Positions 29,955-41,408 of a DNA stretch of 64,000 nucleotides are shown piece by piece (within the stretch, counting starts at the first letter, position 1; each line of letters begins with the position of its first letter). Below the pieces are notes generated by a model, which made no database searches, was not told where the DNA came from, and was given only the letters and a program-made list of their open reading frames with translations. This DNA is from Protula sp. h YS-2021. Taxonomy: Eukaryota; Annelida; Polychaeta; Sabellida; Serpulidae. The stretch spans positions 20,506,352-20,570,351 of the forward strand of contig OX457028.1 of assembly GCA_949752745.1 (NCBI GenBank), read 5' to 3'. Both the position numbers and the translations under genes were made by a program.

Positions 29955-32900
29955 TCATGCCTCGCTTTCGCCGGGGTCGGCCATTTCTTGCTCTTCTAGA
30001 ATAGGCACAATGAGATTGTCTTTTGACATGAGGTTGTATTTTGTGACAAAAATTGTGAAGCGTTTACACAGAGCTGTCTCGTTCTGAAAAACAGAAACAG
30101 AATGAAATTCCATTTAATGCAAGAAATTTCACGCAATTAACAACTTCCTCTGCTTGTTTAGGTCTTTTTTTTTTCAGAAACAGAACAAAACAAGAGTAAA
30201 ACCACATCTACCTTTGTAGAAACCTTTGGAGTAAAGATTGATCTAGTTTAGAGTAATTATGAAGAGTAATAAGAAAGAAGCTAATTTATATTTATTTATT
30301 ATTTACTTGCAATTTCCTAGCACTTCAACAACGTGCAATCGTTGATTCGCGGTTATCATACGAATCACCTGGGAACATGTACGGGAAAATCGCGACAGGG
30401 GAAAATAAATTGCTAAAACTTTCATTTGATGGGATTCCGAATGAATGCTTTCCCAGCAAATTTAAAAAACCAGACCCCAAAACATGTGATTTCAAGTTAT
30501 TTTTTAACTTAAAATGACCAAACATTTTGTGTATATACGCCCTTTCTGAAGGTAAATTTTGATTTTTCATGCGATTTTTCCCCAACAATTTTCTCAAGAC
30601 ATTTCTTAACGGATCTGCATCGATCTAAAACGATGAAGACCGAGAGACGTTTTCCTCCTCCCATGTAAACTGCAGGTCACGTGACCATCGGTGATTGCCT
30701 ACCTCGTATTCGTCGAACAGTGCCCGGTGGTGGAAGTAGGCATGGGAGAATATTCGGTAGACGCGCCTGCACACAGACCCTAACATGACCATCGGTGATT
30801 GCCTACCTCGTATTCGTCGAACAGTGCCCGGTGGTGGAAGTAGGCATGGGAGAATATTCGGTAGACGCGCCTGCACACAGACCCTAACATGACCATCGGT
30901 GATTGCCTACCTCGTATTCGTCGAACAGTGCCCGGTGGTGGAAGTAGGCATGGGAGAATATTCGGTAGACGCGCCTGCACACAGACCCTAACATGACCAT
31001 CGGTGATTGCCTACCTCGTATTCGTCGAACAGTGCCCGGTGGTGGAAGTAGGCATGGGAGAATATTCGGTAGACGCGCCTGCACACAGACCCTAACATGA
31101 CCATCGGTGATTGCCTACCTCGTATTCGTCGAACAGTGCCCGGTGGTGGAAGTAGGCATGGGAGAATATTCGGTAGACGCGCCTGCACACAGACCCTAAC
31201 ATGACCATCGGTGATTGCCTACCTCGTATTCGTCGAACAGTGCCCGGTGGTGGAAGTAGGCGTGGGAGAATATTCGGTAGACGCGCCTGCACACAGACCC
31301 TAACTTGGCCACTGAAGTTTCCTTTATACTAACTCTGAAATTTGAAGCGTAAATGTATATGTATAAAATTCTGTGAAAAAAAAAAACACTTAACTGGCTT
31401 TTTTACGTTTTCTTTTCCAGATAAAAATATGAGCAGTGTCTCAAATCACATTATTATTTGCTGTTTCGCAATCCATGACCTTTGGTGTCCCTTGGTTAAA
31501 TATCGCTCGGCTCAACGTCGTACAATCATATTGTTGTTTTGTTGTATATATATTCCTTAATACTCTTGCGACCTCCACAATACTTCAGCAAGATAAGATA
31601 GGGTGTGTTGTGACGGGTAAAGCCATTACGTCATATTTATTCCACAGAGCGCCTACATAGTAGTATGATTAAGATGTCAAAGGATTCGGTGCAACGACAC
31701 CGAAAGCGTCAAACAGAAAACTTCAGAAGTATTTCAAATTCAACGGCAAAGGACTAATACAGCTTATTGAAACGCAAAGCTTACCGACTAGGAAAGTACT
31801 TGTTGCTATTGAGTAAACAAGCTGCGCCATCTAGCGTGTGCCGCGTGTAATCTATGGCTGGACACTAAAATCAAGAGAGCATCATGTCCGCTTACCTTGT
31901 TTAACGACACACTATAGATCTAAATTCCTGCCTCGGTATTCACAACAGATAAATGTGCAGTTAACTGTACTCCTAAAAGCGAAAATCGGCTGATATGGCT
32001 GTATCACACAAACAATTTTAGGTGGATTTTTGTTTGTTAACTCGGTTAAATTTATTAATTTAGTTTCGGATGTTCTGGGTGCGAACAGAACAGTTAACGG
32101 AATCAGTTAACTGTACAATTAACTACTGTCAATACAGCCAATCTCGCTTAATCACAACTAGCCTTCAGTGTATTGAGGTACGGAAACAAAGCATTCTTTT
32201 TCACTGCACTGAGCAGCTCTATACCATCAAATTCCTACTACAGACGAACTTTACTCATGTTGTCTTTGCTTAGAATTGACCTTTAACGGGGTTGTCTTTA
32301 ATTACCAGGTGTTTTACCTCTTTCGGCGTTTTGTGAGCAGCACAGAGAAATATCCACTGTTCAGTAGCAGTCATCTGCGTGCAGGTTTCAGGATTACATT
32401 CAGCCTACAGAAAAAATGACGCGGGCAAAAAAGAAACTCAGTTTACTGTTACGCCTACAGGAAGTGTGGAAGAACACCTGGCCTGTGATGATATGAGAGA
32501 TGTCTGTGATGATATGACGGATGCCTGTAATGATATCAGAAATGTCTGTGGTGATATGACAGCTGTGATGGATGTTTGTGATGATATGATAACTGTGACC
32601 GATGCCTGTGGTGTTATGACAGATGCCTGTGATATATATTTTGATGATAGTACAGATGTCTATGATGACATGACAGATGTGGCGGATGCTTGTGGTGTTA
32701 TGACAGACGCCTGTGATATATTTTGATGATAGTACAGATGTCTATGATGACATGACAGATGTGGCGGATGCTTGTGGTGTTATGACAGACGCCTGTGATA
32801 TATTTTGATGATAGTACAGATGTCTATGATGACATGACAGATGTGGCGGATGCTTGTGGTGTTATGACAGACGCCTGTGATATATTTTGATGATAGTACA

Positions 32901-35773
32901 GATGTCTATGATGACATGACAGATGTGGCGGATACCTGTGATCATGACAGATGCCTGTGCGTTGAAAATAAAATACACTATGCACATCCAATAAAACTGC
33001 ACCTCTTAAACTTGTCTTCCAAATCAAACTTTCGAAAAAATGCCTGTGCATAACTTTTTTAAAGATAAACCAAACCTGCTACCTGTAACTTAACGGCAAG
33101 GCCATTTAGTTCCATACAAAACTGCCTCAGGTGCTCGTATTTCCATACTCCTTCATCTTGGCTTTCAGGTGGTGTTAAAATCTCATCAATATTTGTGAAA
33201 TCTCGCCTAATTGCTTGCTGAATAAACTGCAAAATTAAAATGATTTGGTGAATATTCGGATAATTGGAGAAGCACAATAAACTCTTAGAAACTAATATTG
33301 CTGACTGGCAACTAGAGCAAGCAAATTTCAGTGAGACAGGCTAGCACTGACCTTACTGTTTCTGACATAATTTCCATGGTGGATTTGTACACACTGGGAT
33401 TTCACTTAGTTTGGCTCTAAACTTTCCGGAACTGTCTTTGTTATGACATCTTGTATATCATCTTAAATCGTTACTTTAATTCCATTTGTTTGCAGCCCAA
33501 CAAAAACAGCGCAAACTGCACACCGTGCCTCTTATACCGGTATTGCGCCAAGAAGTAACTGCTGTACTGTATTTTGTGACGACATTTTGTAAAAACGGGT
33601 TCAGATTTTACCCAGGTTGGGATAGAAGACATAGGCTGAGGTGAAAAAATAGTCTGGTTGTTTTTTTTTTAATCCTTGGAGTGATTTTCGACAAATCCCT
33701 CCATATGCAAGCGTAACCAAGCCAGGGGCGAGAGACATGTTTCCACATTCTAAGGATGATAATGTATGTTTACCGTTTTCTAACTACATCTTATCAAGCG
33801 CTATCTCATATTGCAAGTCCTATAGAGATCGCTTGGGGGATCAGCTAAGACCAGTATTCAGTGAAAAATATATCCGACTATTCTAATGTTTACTTATTTT
33901 TTAATTTTCAAATATTCAGTTATATTAAACATAACTATTTGAATCACAGATATCTTAATTGATTTTTATTTATCTTGAGATACCTATGCACAGTGCAACC
34001 ACAACTACTGGACCATTTAAAGTGGCCCGATTTTCCGGGTGGTTCTTTTGAAAGAGCCCCCCCCCCCCCCTCCCCCACCCCGAGTTGCCCTGTATGTTCA
34101 AAAGCGTGAAACTTGGATGTTTTTAGACATATTAAATTACGTCTGGCAAACGGTATATCCACGTCCTTAACGTCAATTTGGTGTTTCTTCGAACAATGGC
34201 TATATTTTTTGGCTTTTGGCTGCGTAATATGGATAGTAACCACCCTGCGTAATATGGATAGTAATTCCCAACCGAATGCCATTAAGACCAGCAAATGCTT
34301 TCTCCCCCTTCGAAAATTCTTTCGTTCTTTGTGCCTGGTTTGAAATGCCATGGTCCAGCCAACATTTGTTTTGTTTTGTTTTGTTTTTTTTTTTTGGAAA
34401 ACTTGTCGATTGAGTGTCGGGTGCAGTAATGTCGTACACCCTTCAAGGCACTCCAGGTTAGTTTGTGGCACAAATTGAACCATAAATTCCTCAAAGCTTC
34501 CGGTCTTGCTCGGCCGACTAATTGTTCCAAAAACTCTTCAAACGATTGCAAGGGGGGGGGGGGGGGCAAAATATGTATTTCTATAAACTGTTTATATGAC
34601 ACAACACTTGCTTCATGTGCGGATATTACATTACCTAATTTGAAGAGTGTGAGGAGTTTCTTGGTGTCTTGGAGTAAAATGACATTGCCGAAGGAGTGAG
34701 CGCAAAATTCTACATAAATTTCGTCTGTGAAAAGTCATGTCAATATTTTCCTGTTTTTTTTTTTCAAACCAGAAAATTAAAAACACGGTTAAATTTTCTT
34801 TGCCCTATCGAAGGCTTTTACCAATTTTTTTAATACTATGATGTCCGGATCGAAATAATGTCAGACGGGTAAAAACTCAACCTTGGTTTAAGGTGTTTTT
34901 TATTTACCTGTTGTGTTGCTAACGTGCTGTCCATTTCTTCATACTGTTCATCTGGCCAGTTACACCAGTTCTACAAATTGCACAGAGCAGACCGTCATTG
35001 ACAGAAATTTGTTGGTTTTTTTAATGATTTCCGGGAATTGCACCTTGAATACGTGGAAACAAAAGATACGATTGACAGCGGAGGCTGAAACAAACGCAGC
35101 AATAAACAAACATGTTCGTCGACATTGTGCCCAGCCGTAAAAGCGAAGCCATTACAAAGGCGTAAAAAGAAACTGCCGATTTTCAACAAAATTTATATTT
35201 AGTTTTTTTGACAGGATGTGTGGGATGAACAGTTTTTTGTGTTTCTCTTACAGCTTTCCGTTTAGTTGGCCAGTATTTGCCGAACTGATAACAAAGATAC
35301 TACAATAGCATTACTGTTTATTAAACACTATTACGCACCTTGAACAACACTAAAGATACAGCAAAAAGCAAAACACACACACACACAAAAAAAAAACAAG
35401 GATTGGAAGCACCTCTAGGTAAAATTTGAAACGAATCCATCCACTAATAAATGCTCTAGGCGCGTGAAACTGACTCCAGTATACGCTAACTCAAAAAATA
35501 CACTTTGCAAATGTTTAAAAATTCACCATTTTGTCAATTTCTCTCGTATTTCAAAAATTCCTGGTCACTACACTGCACAAGGGTTGGAATCACCCCTTGG
35601 TAAAATTTGAGACGAATCCATCCACTGATAAATACTCTAGGCGCGTAAGACTGAAAGTGCACTGACAGACGGACGAACAAACTGAAAACTATATCCGTCC
35701 CCCGGCGGATAAAAATAAATGAATAAACAATTTGATTCCTGACTGGGCTTGAACACACAACCTCTTGCGAAGC

Positions 35774-35847
<74 letters not shown>

Positions 35848-38800
35848 CAACAACAAAAATAACAACAACAACAATAATCATGCCTTTTTAAAATTCATCA
35901 TTTCACATCTGTAATGGCTTAGATAATGGCAATTTTTTTCATTTTCGATTATAGCCAAAAAAAAAAAAAAAACTGTATGGCTAGATTAGCCAGGGAACAC
36001 TCCTGCCAAATTTCAAAACAATCGTACCAAAAATGTTAGAAGAGTATCATTTTGAAAAATTGACAGCAAATTCTCCACAAGTGATGAGTATAGTGCAGCG
36101 ACGATAGTCGGCTGGGCTAAAAAACCACAAAACTACAGAATGCGTTACTAGGGATCACAATTCCTGTTTGGGTAATAAAAGGAGGTCTATTCTCCAGCCA
36201 ATCATCAAAAAGGTCTTGGACATTTCGGCAGTGCGGAAAACACGTTCTGGTACTTTTTTTTGTTACTTTGGCATTTGGAGAAAGGCGTTGCAGCCCTGCC
36301 TATTTAACGTCTTTTAAATTTCCATCCCATAAGTCATTACTTCTCACCTTTGTTTTTCACACAAGGAAGACGCAAGTTGTGTTTGCCCCATTTTACGGCT
36401 AATTTGATGACTTTACTACTATCTTAAATACTGACATATTTGATGACATATGTACACGTTAATGTTCTGCACCCCCCCCCCCCATCTCCCTTCCTCAACT
36501 GCGCATCCCGGTACACTGTCGCCTTCAAGTAAAATACAGTACAGGAGTGGTATTCTGCTCTGTCCTTATTTTTAAGGACGTCCTTATTTTTAAAAATAAG
36601 GATGAAAAAGCTATTCTGCTCCATCCTCAAACTTAACAAAGTCTTTAAAAATTAAGGATAAAAATTAAGGATGAACCATCTAATCTCAAGAATAAGGAAG
36701 TCCTTAAATATAAGGACAGAGCAGAATACCACTCCAGGCCTGCATGAACTCATGAGCCTCGGTACAAGCCTCTTATGTAGAAACGGACCATCAAATTTTT
36801 GTCAGTTAATTGTAGGACAGGCACTACAGGGCATGAAGACAAAAGTTGCATCTTTCAAATTCCAAAAAAGCGTTTCTGAAGAAAATCAAGCACGGCGAAA
36901 AAATGTGCATTTATCGGAAAAGAGCTAAAAGATAATCAAAATGCCATGCAGCTAACAAAATGGCCTGTTGATTGAGATTTTTGTTACCGGGCAACTTATG
37001 AGCGAATGTAGGCCTCTCCTATGGACGAGAAACAATGGGACAATAGATCGAAATTGGCTAAAATTTCTCAATGAATGATATATGAATGTTTCAAGTTTTA
37101 ACCATTTTGGGTCTACTGTTCAATTACATCTCTCTTCCCTTGCATCTAACTCATGCAACTAAGGGACAGTAACTGGGATAAAATTATGTTTTTTTTAGTG
37201 AGATCGCTCAATGTCACAAATATATACGACTGACAGAGGACACACTGCAAATACAAAACATGGCAAATTTTTAGCATATAGACAATAAAGCGCACAAAAG
37301 TATAAATTGTATTTCTAAGGTAATCAATACACATGTTTGGGAAATAAAATGTCGGTCTGCATGTGAAGTAATCACCAACAGCGCTACAAACGTTGGATTA
37401 GAATAAATACTCCGACGGTCCGCACGTAAACCAGTCAGCATACAAACGATAAAAACAATGTCGCAGAACAAAGATATTGACGTCAAAACAAAAATAAATA
37501 AACAGCTGATCAATCCGCCTGGTTAACTTTTCTGTTTACCAACACCAACAAATGATACTTTAAATTTTATTTTGCAGTGTTATGATATACACTTTTAAAA
37601 TTCAGCCTATATACGTCAAATTTACCATTCTACCACCATCACATTCTACTGGACCTTGTTCGAATCCGCTTACAAAGCCCAGACCGCAGAATGAGACGGA
37701 TGGTAGAATATGACATTTGACGCAGATGCGCTGAAACCTGCTTTGCTCATTTTACTAATGGATATCCTTAGAACCACATACTTAGAAAGCCTATCTCATA
37801 ATATAGTAACATAAAATTAGAAGCATCAGTTGTTGTTCAAGAGAAAAGCTAACAAGATTAGCCAGATTGATCAGCTGTTTTTTTTTTGTTGACGTCGCCA
37901 TCTTGGTTCTGCGAGATCGTTTGTATCGCTGTTGGCGATGGGTTCACGAGCAGACCGTCGCCATCTTCTTGGTTATGCGACATCGTTGTAACGCTGTTGG
38001 TGATTGGTAAACGTTCAGCCCGACATTTTATTTCTCAAACTTGTGTATTGTTGACCTTAGAAACACAACTTCTACTTTTGTGTATTTTGTTGTCCGTACA
38101 TTAGGGAGTTGCTGTGTTTTGTATCAGTAATATTTGGTTTGACCTCCTCTGTCAGTGGTATATATTTGTTCTGTGATTTGAGGGATATTCCCCTAAAATC
38201 AATAAAATCCCATAATTTTGTCCCAATAACTGTCTCTTCCTTGTTATTTTAAGAAGTAGCTCACTGCTGTTTAATAAGCTCGCAAGAAGTAATTATTAGC
38301 TACTTGCAGCTAAGTTGGAGCTACCTCCAAGAAGCAGATAACTACTGGGTTATCGGTTCACAAAGAGTGAAAATAATGAAGAGCTGGCTTGGAGCTAGCT
38401 TGGAGCTAACTCTGAGCTACAAAATGTAGTCCTAGATGACTCTTGCGGTCTTCCTATGACAGAAAGAGTCATAGTTCCTGTAATAGGAAATGTAGTTGAT
38501 GTCAATTTTCCATATCTCGGCGCACGACTGGGGCCAACGGCGTTATTTTAGAAAGGGTGCATCACATAAATGGCCCAATTATAAACTATGGGGCACAAAT
38601 TTTATGGTCAGATAACAATTTTTTACTGAGAAAAATTTGTATTTTCTTCAGATCGGGATATCGAATCCCTCATTATCGCCCACAACAACAGTGAATCCAC
38701 AATTGCAAAACCACGCTTTAATCTAGTTTGGGAGTTTCGCTGAGATCGAAAATAATGCGCCAGGGTACTTTTCAGTTAGTCCTAGAGGACTCTTGCGGTC

Positions 38801-40149
38801 TTCCTATGACAGCAAGAGTCATAGTTCCTACAATAGGAAATGTCATTGATGTCAATTTTCAAATCTCGGCGCACGACTGGGGCCAACGGCGTTATCTTAG
38901 AAAGGGTTCATCACATAAAAGGCCCAATTATAAATTATAGCGCACAAGTTTTATGGTCAGATAACAATTTTTACTGAAAAAATATGTTTTCTTGAGATCA
39001 GGATATCGAATTCCTCATTATCGCCCACAACAACAGTGAATCCACAGTTGCAAAACCACGCTTTACTCTAGTTTGGGAGTTTCGCTGAGGTCGAAAATAA
39101 TGCGCCAGGGCACTTCTCGGTGTGCTTTCAAAGAAAAAGCCTGCCAGTTGTAGCCTTGGTGTCCTTGAACGTGCGCCGAAAGATCCAGAACCTCGAAAAT
39201 TGAGATCAATGGCCATTTCTATTGCAGGAACTGTGACCCTTTCTGTCCTAGGAAGATAGAAAGGGTCCGCTAGAACTATTTCTCAAGTGTGCTTTTAAAG
39301 AAGCTAGTCCCGGCGGACCCTTTCTATCTTCCTAGGACAGAAAGGGTCACAGTTTCTGCAATAGAAATGGCCATTGATCTCAATTTTCGAGGCTCAGGAT
39401 CTTTCGGCGCACGTTCAAGGACACTGAAGCTCGAGCTGGCGGGCTTTTTCTTTAAAATCACACTGAGAAGTACCCTGGCGCATTATTTTTGACCTCAGCG
39501 AAACTCCCAAACTAGAGTAAAGCGTGGTTTTGCAACTGTGGATTCACTGTTGTTGTGGGCGATAATGAGGGGTTCGATATCCTGATCTCAAGAAAACACA
39601 TATTTTTCTCAGTAAAAAAATTGTTATCTGACCATAAAATTTGTGCGCCATAATTTATAATTGGGCCTTTTATGTGATGCACCCTTCCTAAAATAACGCC
39701 GTTGGCCCCAATCGTGCGCCGACATTATTAAATTGACATGAATGACATTTCCTATTGTAGGAACTATGACTCTTGCTGTCATAGGAAGACGACAAGAGTC
39801 ATCTAGGACTAAGAAAAAGCCTGCCAGTTCAAGCCTCGGTGTCCTTCAACGTTCGCCAAAAAATCCAGAGCCTCGAAAATCGAGAACAATGACCATTTCT
39901 ATTGCATGCAGGAACTGTGACCCTTTCTATCCTAGGAAGATAGAAAGAGTCCGCTGGGACTATACAAAAAATGCAGCTCGACAAGTGAGACAACCACAGT
40001 TCCGCCCCTAAATGTTCGGCACTTAAACCAAGTCGAAAAAATATTGTTTTATTTCACATAAATCCTCTAAGTGATCCATAGACATATATAGTTGTAACAA
40101 ATACTTCTAATTTAGTTCCTGGGCGATTTCTCCTGCAGACATCCGCCAT
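29955..40149 (-). CDS. MOB4: MOB4 (phocein), MOB-family STRIPAK subunit
   Basis: Seven exons, all GT-AG with closing phases, give 219 aa (human 225): 40105-40149 ([15 protein letters not shown]), 34908-34970 ([20 protein letters not shown]), 33083-33226, 32318-32404, 31785-31864, 31223-31334, 29955-30083. The N-terminal [28 protein letters not shown] in exon 3, [14 protein letters not shown] in exon 4, [20 protein letters not shown] in exon 5 and [15 protein letters not shown] at the end are nearly invariant in MOB4. The Mob zinc site is complete: C87 and C92 (ECNPETC, exon 4), H164 and H169 (SHAYFHH, exon 6). MOB4 bridges striatin-PP2A and Hippo-pathway kinases in STRIPAK and acts in cytoplasm and Golgi. 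Oddity: exon 6 is followed in intron 6 by five more copies of its 3' part and donor. Introns also carry a minisatellite and several transposons. AATAAA lies 18 nt past the stop. Confidence 0.95.
30084..30681. other. MOB4 intron 6, 3' part
   Basis: Unique-looking AT-rich intron sequence between the minisatellite and exon 7. It ends in a good polypyrimidine-AG acceptor on the minus strand (CGTTTTTCAG/AACGAG at 30084). A 90-codon antisense-to-nothing frame at 30325-30597 is not supported by any motif. Confidence 0.5.
30682..31305 (-). repeat. 104-bp minisatellite made of MOB4 exon 6 end plus splice donor
   Basis: Six units of exactly 104 bp start at 30682, 30786, 30890, 30994, 31098 and 31202. 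They are identical as far as I can read, except that the functional unit (31202-31305) has GTAGGCGTGGG where the others have GTAGGCATGGG, a silent change (His codon CAC/CAT). Each unit, on the minus strand, holds 82 nt of exon 6 from TTAGGGTCTG to the GAG before the donor, the donor GTAGGC and 22 nt of intron in all. Only the first unit is joined to the exon's real acceptor (exon start 31334). Junctions read GGTCATG/TTAGGG. Confidence 0.95.
32486..32962 (+). repeat. 81-bp minisatellite in MOB4 intron 3
   Basis: Units built from GATGATATGACAGATG-type words become a regular 81-bp repeat from about 32630: CCTGTGATATATTTTGATGA, TAGTACAGATGTCTATGATG and ACATGACAGATGTGGCGGAT recur at about 32711, 32792 and 32873. 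The left half (32486-32630) is an older, more divergent part. It lies between exons 3 and 4. The Asp/Cys-rich frame it creates on the plus strand is antisense to the gene and is not a protein. Confidence 0.85.
35404..35711 (+). repeat. Hairpin-ended two-copy repeat in MOB4 intron 1
   Basis: Two direct copies (about 35404-35475 and 35580-35655) share GGTAAAATTTGAxACGAATC, CATCCACT and CTCTAGGCGCGT. A CTGACAGACGGACGAAC box (about 35661-35677) and the hairpin TATCCGTCCCCCGGCGGATA (35692-35711) follow. Same order of parts as at 6530-6911 and 8215-8478. Confidence 0.65.
35767..35880. repeat. (AAT)n microsatellite with AAC tail
   Basis: About 28 AAT units run from 35776 to about 35845 and pass into AAC-rich units up to about 35876. 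It lies in MOB4 intron 1, right after a hairpin-ended repeat. The poly-Leu and poly-Ile frames on the minus strand are artefacts of it. Confidence 0.95.
36541..36745. mobile_element. Palindromic MITE, intact copy (partner at 19470-19712)
   Basis: The left end GGAGTGGTATTCTGCTCTGT and the right end ACAGAGCAGAATACCACTCC are perfect inverted repeats, continued inwards by CCTTATTTTTAAGGACGTCC and its imperfect mirror. The interior repeats AAGGAT/ATCCTTA words, so the whole ~200 bp can fold. It lies in MOB4 intron 1. No clear target duplication was found. Confidence 0.8.
37161..38238. mobile_element. Long-inverted-repeat element in MOB4 intron 1
   Basis: The left end AAGGGACAGTAACTGGGATA (37161) mirrors AAGAGACAGTTATTGGGACA read from 38238. 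Arms of about 300 bp follow: the left arm (to about 37480) and right arm (from about 37890) share, inverted, GTAATCACCAACAGCGCTAC/ GTAACGCTGTTGGTGATT, ACACATGTTTGGGAAATAAA / TTTATTTCTCAAACTTGTGT and a CAGAGGAC/GACCTCCTCTGTCAG pair. Related frames in both arms are a consequence. The centre (about 37500-37880) is unique and AT-rich. No transposase. Confidence 0.75.
38428..39962. repeat. Inverted-repeat complex with repeated stem-loops, MOB4 intron 1
   Basis: A unit of about 350 bp beginning TCCTAGAxGACTCTTGCGGT is present at 38431 and again at 38781 as a direct repeat, and its inverse runs from about 39480 to 39810. A second module (GCCTGCCAGTT, TCGAAAATTGAGATCAATGG, GACCCTTTCTGTCCTAGGAA) is at 39138-39275, inverted at 39303-39450, and direct again at 39818-39960. 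Each module contains a strong stem-loop, e.g. GACTCTTGC(N12-14)GCAAGAGTC and GACCCTTTCT(N12)AGAAAGGGTC. It probably comes from repeated insertion of one foldback element into itself. Confidence 0.8.
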
Positions 40150-41408
40150 TTTAACTCATTTATCTATTTTGGCGTAGCTATTTTACCAACATTTAGCAAA
40201 TATCGTTTTTTTTTAGTGAAAAGAGGGCCCTTCCTGTTCATCAGTCCACTACCGGGGGAGGTGGGGGGGGGGGGGGGGGGGGTCGCTAAGTGGTCTTTAA
40301 AACTTTTTCATCCCGTAGAGCCAGACGCCAGTCAGTGGCTTCAGTACCCTTATTAAAAGACATTTCCTAAATCTTTGTTGTAATGCGATCAAGATTTTCC
40401 AGAGGTCAACTTGTAAAAACAGTGAAAATATGACATGTTGTTTGTATTGAAACGTTTTACGTTTCAGTCAACAGCTTTGAAAGGCCAAAATACATTAGTT
40501 TCGTCCAGTGTATAGCAAGGGAAGTGATTTAGTGATAGACAATAGACAATACAAACGTCACTTCTTTTCACTATTCCATTACCTGATTACAAAGCAGTTC
40601 AAAATATATTTGAGCAGTGACAAACTGCTAACATTGTTTTAAAGAAAAGCAGTTGCAAGTTGCACCTCCCCACATTCAAAGATATCTGACTACCAATATG
40701 ACATACGCAATGTACTTTGTGCTGTGTACTTCATAAGATCGCAGTCATTCCAAGAAAATAGAGGACATAAACAGTGTAATCAACAACAAGAATTTTGATT
40801 AGCTATTTCAGAATTACTACATATAATATATAAAAAATAGTCAAATTATAATAGAAATCGTTGGCCAAGGGCTAGGAAATTACTGGAAGTCTGTAAAAGG
40901 CATCGGTGAAAAAGCATACACTTACTTGTTTTGCTAGAACATTACTTTTTGTTGACCTTTTAACAAGTAGAAAGTAGTCAATATCTCTAAATTTTACCAA
41001 TAATCATATAGAAATAAATAAATATTGCATGCTGAGATTAGTGCAATTTTCCAAAAGTTCGGAATTCTGTAAGATTATATCATTTTATCGGTTTTTTTTT
41101 TTTTTTTTTTTTTTGTCATTTAGGCATGATAATTTTTGTTTTATAAAAACTTAAACATAGTATATTAAATCATACCTTAGTTACTTTTTCGGCTTTTGAA
41201 ATGTTGCACTGCATGAGATTATCAAACGTCACTGGTGTGAAAATACGCATATCACATGCATGATTAATCTAATGGTTACTGCTAAAGAGTCCCTCTGTTA
41301 TACTGTAGTGTACTATTTTGTCCCATGCGATAATTTCACATGGTCAATTGTATGCCCTATTTGGAAGGTTATTTCATGTGTTCGCTTTGTATATAGCTTC
41401 AGCGCAGG
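40150..41408. promoter_or_regulatory. Shared upstream region of divergent MOB4 and SARNP
   Basis: 1,259 bp separate the two start codons. It should contain both promoters. Visible features: a G-run at about 40259-40282, a T-run at about 41092-41114, and an AT-rich middle. No TATA box is clearly placed. Whether expression is coordinated cannot be read from the sequence. Confidence 0.45.

Noticed and set aside
30780..31292. Four identical 66-aa minus-strand frames as a tandem gene family
   Set aside because: They are shifted readings through the 104-bp units; the real frame within the unit is the MOB4 exon 6 sequence, and each frame ends at the unit junction.
32379..32726. 115-aa Asp/Cys-rich plus-strand frame
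   Set aside because: Produced by the minisatellite in MOB4 intron 3 and partly antisense to MOB4 exon 4.
35534..35881. Poly-Ile/poly-Leu frames
   Set aside because: Translations of the (AAT)n microsatellite.
37271..38104. Two related small membrane-like proteins (37271-37513 minus, 37886-38104 plus)
   Set aside because: Inverted arms of one foldback element; the Leu/Phe-rich character follows from AT-rich sequence.
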